NCBI GenBank assembly: GCA_947088515.1
Contig: CAMUHA010000061.1
Location: 1 to 15,574, forward strand
Length of the DNA stretch: 15,574 bases
Source of the DNA: an uncultured bacterium
GTDB lineage: Bacteria; Bacillota; Clostridia; Lachnospirales; Lachnospiraceae
Direction: 5' to 3'
The notes below the pieces were generated by a model. The model was not told where the DNA came from, searched no databases, and saw nothing but the letters and a program-made list of their open reading frames with translations. Position numbers and translations under genes: made by a program. Below, one piece after another: positions 1-8,051 of the stretch. How positions within the stretch are numbered: the first letter of the stretch is position 1; each line of letters starts with the position of its first letter.

Positions 1-58
1 TGACCGGACGGCTTCCTGCCGGTTTCTTTTTCACAGGTTTTCTTGGTTCTTCTGCCAT
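1..58 (-). CDS. N-terminal start of an unidentified gene (partial)
   Basis: An ATG at 58 on the minus strand, with GGGAGAG 8 nt upstream, opens a frame of 19 codons running off the left edge: MAEEPRKPVKKKPAGSRPV. The Lys/Pro-rich start looks like a basic cytoplasmic tail of a membrane protein. LytR-CpsA-Psr ligases near such loci often begin this way, but nothing here proves it, and no function is assigned. The 169 bp before it (59-227) hold no other gene and no clear terminator after the WbaP-like gene. A small TGTGA-N4-TCACA inverted repeat lies at 110-123. Confidence 0.55.
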   Translation of the reverse strand, partial: MAEEPRKPVKKKPAGSRPV

Positions 59-227
59 ATATAAATCTCTCCCTTTACTTCAACTATATATCTCCTGGGC
101 CTTATCATCTGTGATTTCTCACAAGATACTATTTTCGCACAAAACCAGCGTTTAAGCAAGCCCCTTAATATTATTTTTATTTATCCTTAAGATTTGTAAT
201 TTCAGGGCATTATATACACTGCTTTTG

Positions 228-1637
228 TTAATACGCGTTTTTGTTTATAAATCCTTTAAATATCGTCATAAACATTATTTTAACATCCAGGCTCATGGTC
301 CAGTTTTCTATATAAAACAAGTCATACTCAATCCTTTTTCGGATAGAAGTGTCTCCCCGGTAGCCATTAATCTGCGCCCATCCGGTAAGTCCTGGACGCA
401 CCTGGTGTTTAATCATATACCTTGGAATTTCTTCCTTAAACTTTTCCACAAACAAAGGACGCTCTGGTCTTGGTCCTACCAATGACATTTCTCCAACCAG
501 TATGTTAAACAGCTGGGGAAGCTCGTCTAAGCTGGTGCATCTTAAGAATTTTCCAATCTTTGTAACCCTTGGGTCATCCTTTACCGTCCACGCCTTCTGC
601 TCTGTGGTAGGTTTTTGTACCTCCATGGTACGGAATTTATACATTTTAAAGGTTTTGTTGTGAAGCCCCACTCTTTCCTGTTTAAAAATTACCGGTCCCC
701 GGCTGGTAAGCCGCACTGCCAAAGCAGCCAGAAGCATAATCGGTGAAGATATTAAAATCCCAAGCAAGGCTCCAATAATATCCACAGCCCGTTTGGAAAC
801 CCAGTTTAATGTATTAGTAAGAGGCACATACCGGATGTTGATTACCGGAAGCCCCATCAAATCCTCTGTATAAGGATGGCTGGGCACCAGAGAATTGTAA
901 TCCGGAATAAATTTGGTATGAACGCCTGATTTTTCACATAAATCCACAATATACTCCAGATGGTCATAATCCTTAAGGGCAAGAGTAATCGCAATTTCAT
1001 CCAGCTTGTTTTCTGGCAGAATGTATTTTATATTGGCAATCCTTCCCACCACTTTTACACCTTTATAAATTGTACCGCTGGGGACCCTGTCATCCAGAAT
1101 GCCTCTGACCACATAGCCCCATTGGGGATTTGCATTAATTCTGGTAATATACTCTTCCGCTGCACGGGAGTAGCCGATTAACAAAATATATTTGAGATTG
1201 TATCCTTTTTTTCTGAAATAAAGCAGTGTATTCCTTATCAGCGTCCGGCATATAATGGTAAAGGCTATATTAATCACAAAAAAAGCGCCCATCATAAAAC
1301 GTGAGAAATGTTCCTGCTTGACAAAATAAAGGAACACAATAAAAAGCGTAATGCCTACTGTGTTGGCTTTAATGATTCCCTCAAGCTCGTACTTACGCCT
1401 TGTGGCACGTTTGGGTGCATACATATTAAAAAAATAATACAGGATAATATATTCGGGTACAACAAAATAGAGGTAACTAAAATAGATCCTCGTATCAAGT
1501 GCACCCACACCAGGTTCCGTATCGGCAAATATGGTGCAGAACTTTATATACCATGCAAGCAAGTAGGAGATGGCAACAATAACAGCATCTACCAACAAGT
1601 GCAGTCTATTGAAATACTTTTGGTTGTCCTTAATCAT
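228..1637 (-). CDS. Undecaprenyl-phosphate sugar-1-phosphate transferase (WbaP/WcaJ type)
   Basis: Initiating enzyme that moves a hexose-1-phosphate (glucose or galactose) from a UDP-sugar to undecaprenyl phosphate at the membrane. The 469 residues show the full polyprenyl glycosylphosphotransferase layout: four N-terminal hydrophobic segments (about 11-33, 51-72, 92-107, 115-138), a Rossmann-like soluble domain (about 148-265, starting KYILLIGYSRAAEEYI), and the catalytic C-terminal domain with a membrane segment (284-309) after KRAVDIIGA. The conserved KFRTM (334-338), TSLDELPQ (368-375) with the Asp371-Glu372 catalytic pair, and GPRPERP (388-394) are all present. The ATG has GAAGG 9 nt upstream. 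It is the last complete gene of the cluster. The sugar is not certain; glucose is plausible. Confidence 0.93.
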   Translation of the reverse strand: MIKDNQKYFNRLHLLVDAVIVAISYLLAWYIKFCTIFADTEPGVGALDTRIYFSYLYFVVPEYIILYYFFNMYAPKRATRRKYELEGIIKANTVGITLFIVFLYFVKQEHFSRFMMGAFFVINIAFTIICRTLIRNTLLYFRKKGYNLKYILLIGYSRAAEEYITRINANPQWGYVVRGILDDRVPSGTIYKGVKVVGRIANIKYILPENKLDEIAITLALKDYDHLEYIVDLCEKSGVHTKFIPDYNSLVPSHPYTEDLMGLPVINIRYVPLTNTLNWVSKRAVDIIGALLGILISSPIMLLAALAVRLTSRGPVIFKQERVGLHNKTFKMYKFRTMEVQKPTTEQKAWTVKDDPRVTKIGKFLRCTSLDELPQLFNILVGEMSLVGPRPERPLFVEKFKEEIPRYMIKHQVRPGLTGWAQINGYRGDTSIRKRIEYDLFYIENWTMSLDVKIMFMTIFKGFINKNAY

Positions 1638-1659
1638 ATCCTGCTACCTTCTTGCAAAT

Positions 1660-1688
1660 ATTCTACAATATTATTCCAAAAAGTACAA
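1660..1688 (-). promoter_or_regulatory. Weak candidate promoter upstream of the initiating sugar-phosphate transferase
   Basis: Minus strand TTGTAC (1683-1688), 17 nt, then TAGAAT (1660-1665). The -10 box is good; the -35 box keeps only TTG of the consensus. The start point would be near 1653, leaving a leader of about 16 nt with the GAAGG ribosome binding site. It sits in the 77-bp gap after the 317-aa GT gene, an unusually AT-rich gap for this locus. Confidence 0.35.
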
Positions 1689-1714
1689 CTAAATTTCCTA
1701 AAACACCATAAAAA

Positions 1715-2668
1715 TCATCTTCTTACAATGTTAATCCATAACTGTCCCTGTATCCAGAAATAATTTTTAAGATTTTTGAGGGAAAATCTCACCTTATTTT
1801 TCCGCCCGGCGGAAAAATATAGTTTTATTCCTCCCAGCAGGCCTTTAAAGTAAGCGTCGCCCATTCCTTTCAAGGTAAAAAAAAGCATTTTAACAAAATA
1901 ACCTGCAAATAAAAATGGAAGATTTAACAAAATCTGGATAAAAGGCATATTTTTACAGATTAGATAAATGCTGTTCCTGGCAGAGAGCTTTACTTTAAAA
2001 TCATTGTGCCTGGAACCGCTGACAGCGCTTCCGGCATGATATACCACTGCCTCTGGCACATATCTATTATGATACCCATAAATATTTGCCCGATACCCAA
2101 TATCCACATCCTCCAGGTAGGCAAAATGATTTTCGTCAAAATAACCAATTTCTTCAAATACCTTTCGTCTGTAAATAGCTGCTCCTCCACAGGCAGAAAA
2201 AATGCGGCAGGAATTTTGGTAAGTATCTGCCGCCTTATCCTTTCCTCTGGCATATGCCCATCCAAGGGCACAGTAGAAATCTCCTGCTCCATCTAACTTA
2301 TCCGGCTCACGAAGGTTCAACATTTTGGCGCCGGCAGAAAAGATTTTTTCATCTCCCTCTATCGCTTTTTCCATATAGCTGGTCATATGTGCATCCGATA
2401 CTGTGTCATTATTAAGAAGAAGCACATATTCTGTGGAGGCCGCCTTTATTCCTGCATTGACAGCCTTGCAGAATCCTGTATTTTCGGTAAATGTAATCAG
2501 CTTTGCCTTGGGATATTTTTCCTCCACAAGCCTTACGCTTCCATCTGCGGAGCCATTATCAACTACAATAATTTCCGGAACCAAAGTTCCTTTATATAAG
2601 GAAGATAAACACTCATCCAGGTAATTTCTTCCATTATAATTGGGTATCACCACAGTGGTTTTTGCCAT
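1715..2668 (-). CDS. GT2 rhamnosyltransferase-like glycosyltransferase (WbbL type)
   Basis: A 317-residue single-domain GT2 enzyme. Motifs: TTVVIPNYNG (4-13), VVDNGSADGS (35-44), NTGFCKAVNAG (63-73), LLNNDT (84-89) as the metal site, SACGGAAIYRR (158-168), YLEDVDIGYR (184-193) with the likely catalytic acidic residues, and His211 in YHAGS. This spacing is typical of WbbL/RfbF-type rhamnosyltransferases, which use dTDP-L-rhamnose. The C-terminal region (about 241-266) is hydrophobic and may bring the enzyme to the membrane. The ATG has AGAGG 9 nt upstream. The gene lies between the 461-aa GT and the initiating transferase, so a role in adding rhamnose to the lipid-linked primer is plausible. 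Rhamnose as donor is inference from family and the rml genes. Confidence 0.88.
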   Translation of the reverse strand: MAKTTVVIPNYNGRNYLDECLSSLYKGTLVPEIIVVDNGSADGSVRLVEEKYPKAKLITFTENTGFCKAVNAGIKAASTEYVLLLNNDTVSDAHMTSYMEKAIEGDEKIFSAGAKMLNLREPDKLDGAGDFYCALGWAYARGKDKAADTYQNSCRIFSACGGAAIYRRKVFEEIGYFDENHFAYLEDVDIGYRANIYGYHNRYVPEAVVYHAGSAVSGSRHNDFKVKLSARNSIYLICKNMPFIQILLNLPFLFAGYFVKMLFFTLKGMGDAYFKGLLGGIKLYFSAGRKNKVRFSLKNLKNYFWIQGQLWINIVRR

Positions 2669-2702
2669 ACATCCAATCCTCTTTTCCTCTATGTCATCTC
2701 AT

Positions 2703-4088
2703 TTACCTGTCAATTTTTTCCGTCATAGCCGGGTCCCACACAATCCGCCAGCCCCGTTCCCGGATTTTTTCACAAAACCGGCTGCTTAAGTCTTTATAGT
2801 CCACATTTTCATTCAGACAATCCTGCCAGTCAAACCGCCCCGTTCCCGGATGAGGCAGGTAGGGAAGCCCTATCATTTCTTCCAGTATTGCCTCTGCTTC
2901 TCTGGACACTTTCATACACCGCACATCCACCATATCCGCTTCCTGCTGCAGGGACGCTCTGTGCATGTAACCGCTGTATTCCTTATGCAGCCCCTTATAA
3001 AGAGGAATCCCCTCCAAAGTATAAATTCCCCCGGCAACCTTTTTTTCCCTGTCGGTCAGCTTTCCTCCCACCACAGCCACATCCGGCCGGTTTAGCAAAA
3101 GGTCCGGCTGATAATCCACCCGGTAAAATCCCAGATGTCTTAAATGGACCACAGCCCCCTTCCATCCCCTGGCCCGCAGGAAGTCTTCCACTGCCCGCTT
3201 TCCGGCATCATAAGCATACTGTTTGCTTGCCGGATTTTCCGCTGTGGATTTTTCATGGCAACGCCAATGATAGAGCACCTTTGGAATATGGGCAATGGGC
3301 AGCTCCTTTTTAGTGTTTCTCTGTCTGTCCTTCCCCAGCATTACATTTATGCTTCGAAGCACAATGTCGTAATCCTGGGCGCCGTCACATACCGTTCGGA
3401 AGGCAAGCTCCTGCATCAGCTGACGCTTCATTACCATAAAATGACAGATATAATTATTAGATAAAATTAAATCAAGATTAAAATCCGGCTTTTTGTTTAC
3501 CTCAAAATAATGCTCCTGGGAGCTGTCACACTTATCCTCATCAGAGTATAAAAGAAGCAGCTGGACATTTTCTTTTTCTGACTTTTCAATGCGGGAAGCC
3601 ATTTCGTAAAGAGCATCTGGTGAAAGCACATCATCATGGTCAAGAAGTCCGGCATAGTCGCCGGTAGCATACATAAGCGCCTGATTGGTATTGGCGGAAA
3701 TCCCGGTGTTTTGTTTGAGCCGCCGGTACATAATACGTTTGTCTTCATATTCCTTTACAATCTTTTCCACCTGGTTTGTCTTACTTGCATCCGCTAAAAT
3801 CAGTTCAAAATTTCCATAGGTCTGGGACAGCACAGAATGAATCATGGCCCTTAAGTACTCTTCCTTTGTCTCATAAGCCGGTACAAGAATACTAAATTTG
3901 ACGGAAAACCCTTCACTTTCTTTCCGCTGCCTGTCTAACTCGCATTTTGCAGGCGGTATATAAGAATAATCCTCTTCTTTTTCTGCTTCGATTCTCTCCT
4001 TCATGGCATAGTATGCCTGTCGTATCCCATTTTTTTTCAAGTACCGCAATGTTTTTTTCAGATTGCTTATTTTAACTATTTTCCCCAT
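2703..4088 (-). CDS. GT2 glycosyltransferase with intact first domain and truncated second domain
   Basis: A 461-residue glycosyltransferase from the ATG at 4088. After a basic helical N-terminus, a full GT-A domain is present: FSILVPAYE (65-73), LDHDD (149-153), YSDEDK (181-186), NKKPDFNLDLILSNNYICHF (198-217), AQDYD (237-241) and a WR motif (275-276). Residues about 335-461 start with DVAVVGGKLTD and run through a YTLEGIPLYKG stretch and GWRIVWDPAMTE. They resemble the latter half of a second GT2 domain (the GAVGAKL ... GYR-V-W-TP region) whose nucleotide-binding half is absent, and no second DxD or ND-x-D is visible. The longer reading from TTG 4166 (487 aa) is unlikely. It is followed after 34 bp by another GT gene. 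It likely adds one sugar of the repeat or adaptor; the donor is unknown. Confidence 0.88.
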   Translation of the reverse strand: MGKIVKISNLKKTLRYLKKNGIRQAYYAMKERIEAEKEEDYSYIPPAKCELDRQRKESEGFSVKFSILVPAYETKEEYLRAMIHSVLSQTYGNFELILADASKTNQVEKIVKEYEDKRIMYRRLKQNTGISANTNQALMYATGDYAGLLDHDDVLSPDALYEMASRIEKSEKENVQLLLLYSDEDKCDSSQEHYFEVNKKPDFNLDLILSNNYICHFMVMKRQLMQELAFRTVCDGAQDYDIVLRSINVMLGKDRQRNTKKELPIAHIPKVLYHWRCHEKSTAENPASKQYAYDAGKRAVEDFLRARGWKGAVVHLRHLGFYRVDYQPDLLLNRPDVAVVGGKLTDREKKVAGGIYTLEGIPLYKGLHKEYSGYMHRASLQQEADMVDVRCMKVSREAEAILEEMIGLPYLPHPGTGRFDWQDCLNENVDYKDLSSRFCEKIRERGWRIVWDPAMTEKIDR

Positions 4089-4097
4089 ATTTAAGTA

Positions 4098-4102
4098 CCT
4101 CT
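4098..4102 (-). promoter_or_regulatory. Ribosome binding site that fixes the start of the 461-aa GT2 gene
   Basis: AGAGG on the minus strand lies 9 nt before the ATG at 4088. It decides between this ATG and the upstream in-frame TTG at 4166, which has no such site and whose first codons would be the arms of the hairpin at 4137-4164. Confidence 0.6.
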
Positions 4103-4136
4103 TATCTGCCGCCTGGAATTTGCGCCATAAATCCAA

Positions 4137-4164
4137 GAATCGTCCTGCCCAGGCAGGACGATTC
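4137..4164 (-). terminator. Strong hairpin after the phospho-sugar mutase, probable terminator
   Basis: A perfect 13-bp inverted repeat with a 2-nt centre: arms 4137-4149 and 4152-4164, GC-rich core CGTCCTGCC pairing with GGCAGGACG. It starts 36 bp downstream of the mutase stop codon and lies before the next start codon (4088). On the minus strand the stem is followed by UUGGAUUUAU, only a modest U-tract. On the plus strand it is followed by AAATTTTATAG, also modest. The placement fits a rho-independent terminator or attenuator for the mutase transcript, with possible read-through into the next GT gene; the weak U-tract lowers confidence. Confidence 0.55.
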
Positions 4165-4200
4165 AAATTTTATAGATTTATTTATGGATTACTATAAGCT

Positions 4201-5922
4201 TTAGAGATAAGCTTTAAGCGCTTCTGTCAGTTTTTCTACTCTTTCACCTGCATCTGCAATACTGGTTCCCTTAACGCCCATGTAAAATTTAATTTTAGGC
4301 TCCGTACCGGAAGGACGGGCACAGCACCAGGAATCATTAGTAAGATCAAAGTAAAGTACATTGGATTTAGGCAGACCTGTAGGCCCTTCCTCTCCTGTTG
4401 TCAGATTCTTTGTCACATTCCTGTCATAATCCCTGAATTCTTTTACTTCCAGCTCGCCAAAGTTTTTCGGAGGGTTGCTGCGCAGTTTGTCCATCATCTC
4501 CGCAATCTGCTTAGAGCCGTCAATTCCCTTCAAAGTGATGGCATACTGTGTTTCTTTAAAGTATCCGTATTTATCATAAAGATTCAACATCTGATCCCAT
4601 ACGGTAATTCCGTTCTTTTTGCACCATGCCGCCACTTCGCAAAGACACATAACCGCAACAACTGCGTCCTTATCCCTTGCATGTGTTCCTGCCAGACAAC
4701 CATAGCTTTCCTCTAAGCCAAACACATAATTGTTGGAGCCGTTCTGTTCAAAAAGCTTAATCTGTTCCCCAATATATTTAAAGCCGGTCAGAACTTCAAT
4801 AAATTTCACATTGTAGTCTTTCGCAATTGCAGCTGCCATATTCGTAGTAACGATGGTGGTAACAAGGGCAGGGTTTTCAGGCATCTTTCCTGTTGCCGTT
4901 CTTTCCCTTAAAATGTACTCTGCAATCAGCATACCGGACATATTTCCTGTAAAAGGAACATACTCTCCGGTTTTCCTATCCAGCGCATAAATACCAAGAC
5001 GGTCTGCATCCGGGTCTGTTGCCAGAACAATATCCGCATTCTTTTCCTTTGCAAGAGCAAGGGCAAGAGTAAATGCCTTAGGATCCTCTGGATTCGGATA
5101 GTCCAGGGTAGTAAAATCAGGGTCAGGAAGCTCCTGTTCCGGCACCACATAAACATGTTTAAATCCAAGCTCCGAAAGAATTCTTCTTACCGGAACATTT
5201 CCTGTCCCATGGAAAGGAGAATAAACAATTTTGATATCGTCAGCCACTTCCTGAATAATTTCAGGATGGATAATCTGTTTCTTTAATTCCGCCATATAAG
5301 CGTCATCAATTTCTTTGCCGATTACCTGATAAAGTCCCGCTTCCATGGCTGCTGCTTTGTCCATGGTCTTTACTTCATGGTAATCTGTAACCTTCTTTAC
5401 TTCATCAATGATTTCTTTATCTCTTGGTGCGGCAACCTGTGCGCCGTCTTCCCAATATGCCTTATAGCCGTTATATTCCGGAGGATTATGGCTTGCCGTA
5501 ATAACAATACCTGAGATACATTTTAATGTGCGCAGTGCAAAGGAAAGCTCCGGTGTGGGGCGAAGAGCATCAAAAACATACGCCTTGATTCCGTTTGCTG
5601 CAAGGCAAAGAGCTGCCTCATCTGCAAATTCCGGGGACATCCTCCTGGAATCATAAGCAATGGCAACGCCTCTGTCCTTCCCGCCCTGGCTGATAATATA
5701 ATTGGCAAGGCCCTGGGTTGCTTTTCTTACGGTATAAATATTCATGCGGTTGGTGCCGGCGCCGATTACTCCGCGGAGCCCGCCTGTACCAAACTCAAGC
5801 TCTTTATAAAAGCGTTCCTCTATTTCCTTCTCGTCTCCTGCTATATTCCGCAGTTCCTCCTTGGTTTTCTCGTCAAAATAGGCATCTTCCAGCCAGAAAT
5901 CATATTGTTCCTTGTAGCTCAT
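4201..5922 (-). CDS. pgcA: Alpha-phosphoglucomutase / phosphomannomutase family phospho-sugar mutase
   Basis: Interconverts hexose-6-phosphate and hexose-1-phosphate, feeding glucose-1-phosphate to RmlA and other nucleotide-sugar synthases. The 573-residue length fits the PgcA-like alpha-D-phosphohexomutase subfamily. Motifs in order: FGTGGLRG (44-51), ITASHNPPEYNGYK (141-154) with the phosphoserine Ser144, the metal loop DPDADRLG (303-310), the sugar-binding loop EESYG (404-408), and the phosphate-binding RPSGTEPK (536-543). All key residues are present. The ATG has a perfect AGGAGG about 8 nt upstream. The gene has its own candidate promoter (5980-6008) and is followed by a hairpin (4137-4164), so it may be a separate unit within the locus. 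Glucose rather than mannose as the main substrate is inferred from the long-form family and its neighbours. Confidence 0.93.
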   Translation of the reverse strand: MSYKEQYDFWLEDAYFDEKTKEELRNIAGDEKEIEERFYKELEFGTGGLRGVIGAGTNRMNIYTVRKATQGLANYIISQGGKDRGVAIAYDSRRMSPEFADEAALCLAANGIKAYVFDALRPTPELSFALRTLKCISGIVITASHNPPEYNGYKAYWEDGAQVAAPRDKEIIDEVKKVTDYHEVKTMDKAAAMEAGLYQVIGKEIDDAYMAELKKQIIHPEIIQEVADDIKIVYSPFHGTGNVPVRRILSELGFKHVYVVPEQELPDPDFTTLDYPNPEDPKAFTLALALAKEKNADIVLATDPDADRLGIYALDRKTGEYVPFTGNMSGMLIAEYILRERTATGKMPENPALVTTIVTTNMAAAIAKDYNVKFIEVLTGFKYIGEQIKLFEQNGSNNYVFGLEESYGCLAGTHARDKDAVVAVMCLCEVAAWCKKNGITVWDQMLNLYDKYGYFKETQYAITLKGIDGSKQIAEMMDKLRSNPPKNFGELEVKEFRDYDRNVTKNLTTGEEGPTGLPKSNVLYFDLTNDSWCCARPSGTEPKIKFYMGVKGTSIADAGERVEKLTEALKAYL

Positions 5923-5979
5923 TTTTAACCCTCCTGATTCTTCAAAAATTTAAAATCCGATTTTCACCGCATTACCTAT

Positions 5980-6008
5980 ATTCTACCATAGTCTCCCTAT
6001 ATTTTCAA
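5980..6008 (-). promoter_or_regulatory. Candidate sigma-A promoter upstream of the phospho-sugar mutase
   Basis: On the minus strand TTGAAA (6003-6008) and TAGAAT (5980-5985) are separated by exactly 17 nt, and a TG one base before the -10 box makes it an extended -10. Each hexamer matches the consensus at 5 of 6 positions. The -35 box lies inside the last codons of the 684-aa GT gene. Transcription would start near 5973 and leave a leader of about 50 nt that carries the strong AGGAGG site of the mutase. This would let the mutase be expressed apart from the upstream polysaccharide genes. Confidence 0.65.
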
Positions 6009-8051
6009 AGCAAAGTCGCTTCTGTCCAGTGAAAAATTGGGATTATAGTAAGGGTCGCCCATTTCCAGTGTTTTTTGCCACTTTTTCCGGAATTGTTCCG
6101 ACTCCTGGTTGTAACGCCGGGCCTTTTCCCCATTGTCGTCCAATCCTCTGGATACAGATTCAAAATGATAAAGCTCCGCAAAAGGCGTAAAGACATTTAA
6201 GTATCCCATCTGCCGCAGCTTTAAACAAAAATCCACATCATTTAAAGAAACAGCAAAGGACTCCTCCAGTCCTCCTGCCTGCTCAAAAAGGGCCTTTTTC
6301 ACCATCAGGCAGGCGCCAGTGACTGCCGACACATTCTGGGCATAACAAAGCCGCCCCATGTATCCCAGATTTTCCCTGTGTTGTTTATAATGGCTGTGTC
6401 CGGCTGTTCTGTGGGCCCCCAGCCCCAAAACCACCCCTGCATGCTGGATGGTTTTGTCGCCATAATAAAGCTTGGCCCCCACTGCCCCCACATCTTCTCT
6501 CTGCGCATACATTAACAGCTCTTCCATCCAGTTAACAGTAATTACCTGGGTATCATTGTTTAAAAGAAGCAGATACTCTCCTTTTGCGGAGGATACCCCC
6601 AGATTATTTATTGCCGAATAGTTAAAGGTCCCTTTATAAGTTACCACCTTCACCTTCTCTTCTTCGGAAAGCTCCTTATAATAATCAAAAGTTTCCTTTT
6701 CTGTGCTGTTGTTTTCCACCACAATTATCTCATAGTTTTCATAAGTGGATTTTTCAAAAATTGAGGAAATACAACGTCTTAAATCCGCCACATGATCCTT
6801 GTTCGCTATAACAATGGAAATCAGCGGACTTCCGGTAATCTGATATCTGATTTTAAAAATCGTTTCAAAAGCTCTTGTTGAGGTTATCTGGAAATGGTTA
6901 AATCCGTGACGCTTTAAATGGTCTGCCACAGCCCCCCTTGCAGCTTCCACTACATAAGGCTTTGCCTCCACACCGGAAGCAACGCTGCCCGGATGATTCC
7001 GCCAATAATATAGAAGCTTTGGAATATGAACCACCTTTTTAGCCCTGTCTGTGAGCCTTAAAATCATATCATGGTCCTGGCTGCCATCAAACTTAGGGCG
7101 GAACAGCTCCATTCCATCCAGAAGTTCCCTGGCAAACACACTGAAATGACAGATGTAATTATTGGCCCGGAGATTATCTATGGCATAATCCGGCTTAAAG
7201 TGCATGGTCAGCATTTTATTGATATCACCGCTTTTAAAAGTAGTTTCATCACAATAAAGATAATCTGCCCCCTGTTCATTGATTGCCTTTACGTATTCAT
7301 ACAAAACACAGGGGTGCAGAATGTCATCATGGTCAAACAGACCAATGTACTCTCCCCCTGCCATCTTCAGGCAATGGTTGGTATTGCCTGCAATCCCTTC
7401 ATTCTTTTCCAGCTTCTGGTACCTGATAACAGGACCATAATCCTCCGGCGCCTCTCCTTTGTAATGGCCATCCTCTCTTAAATGGCGCTTCTCCTGTTCT
7501 TCTTTTGCCTTTTTTTGATATTCCTTAACGATTCTTTCTACATATCCATGGTCGCCGTCAGAACCGTCCCCTAAGCAAAGCTCCCAGTTTTCATAGGTCT
7601 GGTTCATCACTGACTCAATCATTTCCCGCAGGAAGTCTTCCGGTGTGTTATAAAGGGGAACAAGAATGCTGATTTTTACCATCCGCAGAAAACGGCTCTC
7701 TCTCTGGGCTTTTGCCTCCTGTATAGAAGGAAAGCTCTTTGTCCCGTAATTTGCCATGGCCAGCCGTTCAATTTTCTTGTATTTAATTTTGGACCAAACA
7801 CCCTTTAGGTTCCCGCAGTTTTTTAGCCGGTCCTTCTGGCGGAGCACAAAGTGCATTCCCCTGCGTGCAGGTGCAGACATTTTCCAGACTGGGTTTGTTT
7901 TAATCCGGTTTAACTGAAAAGAAAGGTCATCGCATCTTGCTTCCAAATCTGCAATACGTCCTGCCAGGTCCGCATTCCGCAGATGCTCTTTTTCATATTC
8001 GGCACGGTAATTAGTCTCTCCCGCTTCCTTTCCTTCTATTTTATTCGTCAT
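5997..8051 (-). CDS. Tandem two-domain GT2 glycosyltransferase (rhamnan-type chain extension)
   Basis: A 684-residue protein with two complete GT-A (GT2 family) domains. Residues 1-60 are charged and likely coiled coil, followed by a basic stretch. Domain 1 has ISILVPLYN (127-135), FDHDD (239-243) as metal site, MHFKPDYAIDNL (283-294), SQDHD (324-328) and YYWRNH (348-353). A charged insertion of about 25 residues (180-205) interrupts its early part. Domain 2 has ISIVIANKD (411-419), VENNS (445-449), LLNNDT (496-501), TGACLMV (578-584), LNDVDFC (603-609) and HFESVSRG (629-636). Two active domains in one chain suit a polymerase making a repeat with two linkages, as in rhamnan/O-antigen bifunctional transferases, but donors cannot be read from sequence. 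The ATG overlaps the end of the previous GT gene by 11 bp. GGAGG 9 nt upstream lies inside that gene, which suggests translational coupling. Confidence 0.92.
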   Translation of the reverse strand: MTNKIEGKEAGETNYRAEYEKEHLRNADLAGRIADLEARCDDLSFQLNRIKTNPVWKMSAPARRGMHFVLRQKDRLKNCGNLKGVWSKIKYKKIERLAMANYGTKSFPSIQEAKAQRESRFLRMVKISILVPLYNTPEDFLREMIESVMNQTYENWELCLGDGSDGDHGYVERIVKEYQKKAKEEQEKRHLREDGHYKGEAPEDYGPVIRYQKLEKNEGIAGNTNHCLKMAGGEYIGLFDHDDILHPCVLYEYVKAINEQGADYLYCDETTFKSGDINKMLTMHFKPDYAIDNLRANNYICHFSVFARELLDGMELFRPKFDGSQDHDMILRLTDRAKKVVHIPKLLYYWRNHPGSVASGVEAKPYVVEAARGAVADHLKRHGFNHFQITSTRAFETIFKIRYQITGSPLISIVIANKDHVADLRRCISSIFEKSTYENYEIIVVENNSTEKETFDYYKELSEEEKVKVVTYKGTFNYSAINNLGVSSAKGEYLLLLNNDTQVITVNWMEELLMYAQREDVGAVGAKLYYGDKTIQHAGVVLGLGAHRTAGHSHYKQHRENLGYMGRLCYAQNVSAVTGACLMVKKALFEQAGGLEESFAVSLNDVDFCLKLRQMGYLNVFTPFAELYHFESVSRGLDDNGEKARRYNQESEQFRKKWQKTLEMGDPYYNPNFSLDRSDFALKI

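Noticed and set aside
1308..1763. Plus-strand open frame of 151 codons
   Set aside because: It lies opposite the well-supported WbaP-like gene, crosses the intergenic gap, and its product has no recognisable domain.
4089..4166. Upstream TTG start extending the 461-aa GT by 26 residues
   Set aside because: The first codons coincide with the hairpin arms and there is no ribosome binding site; ATG 4088 has AGAGG at 9 nt.
4194..4216. 10-bp direct repeat ATAAGCTTTA at the end of the mutase gene
   Set aside because: Two short AT-rich copies only, one partly in the coding end; probably chance.
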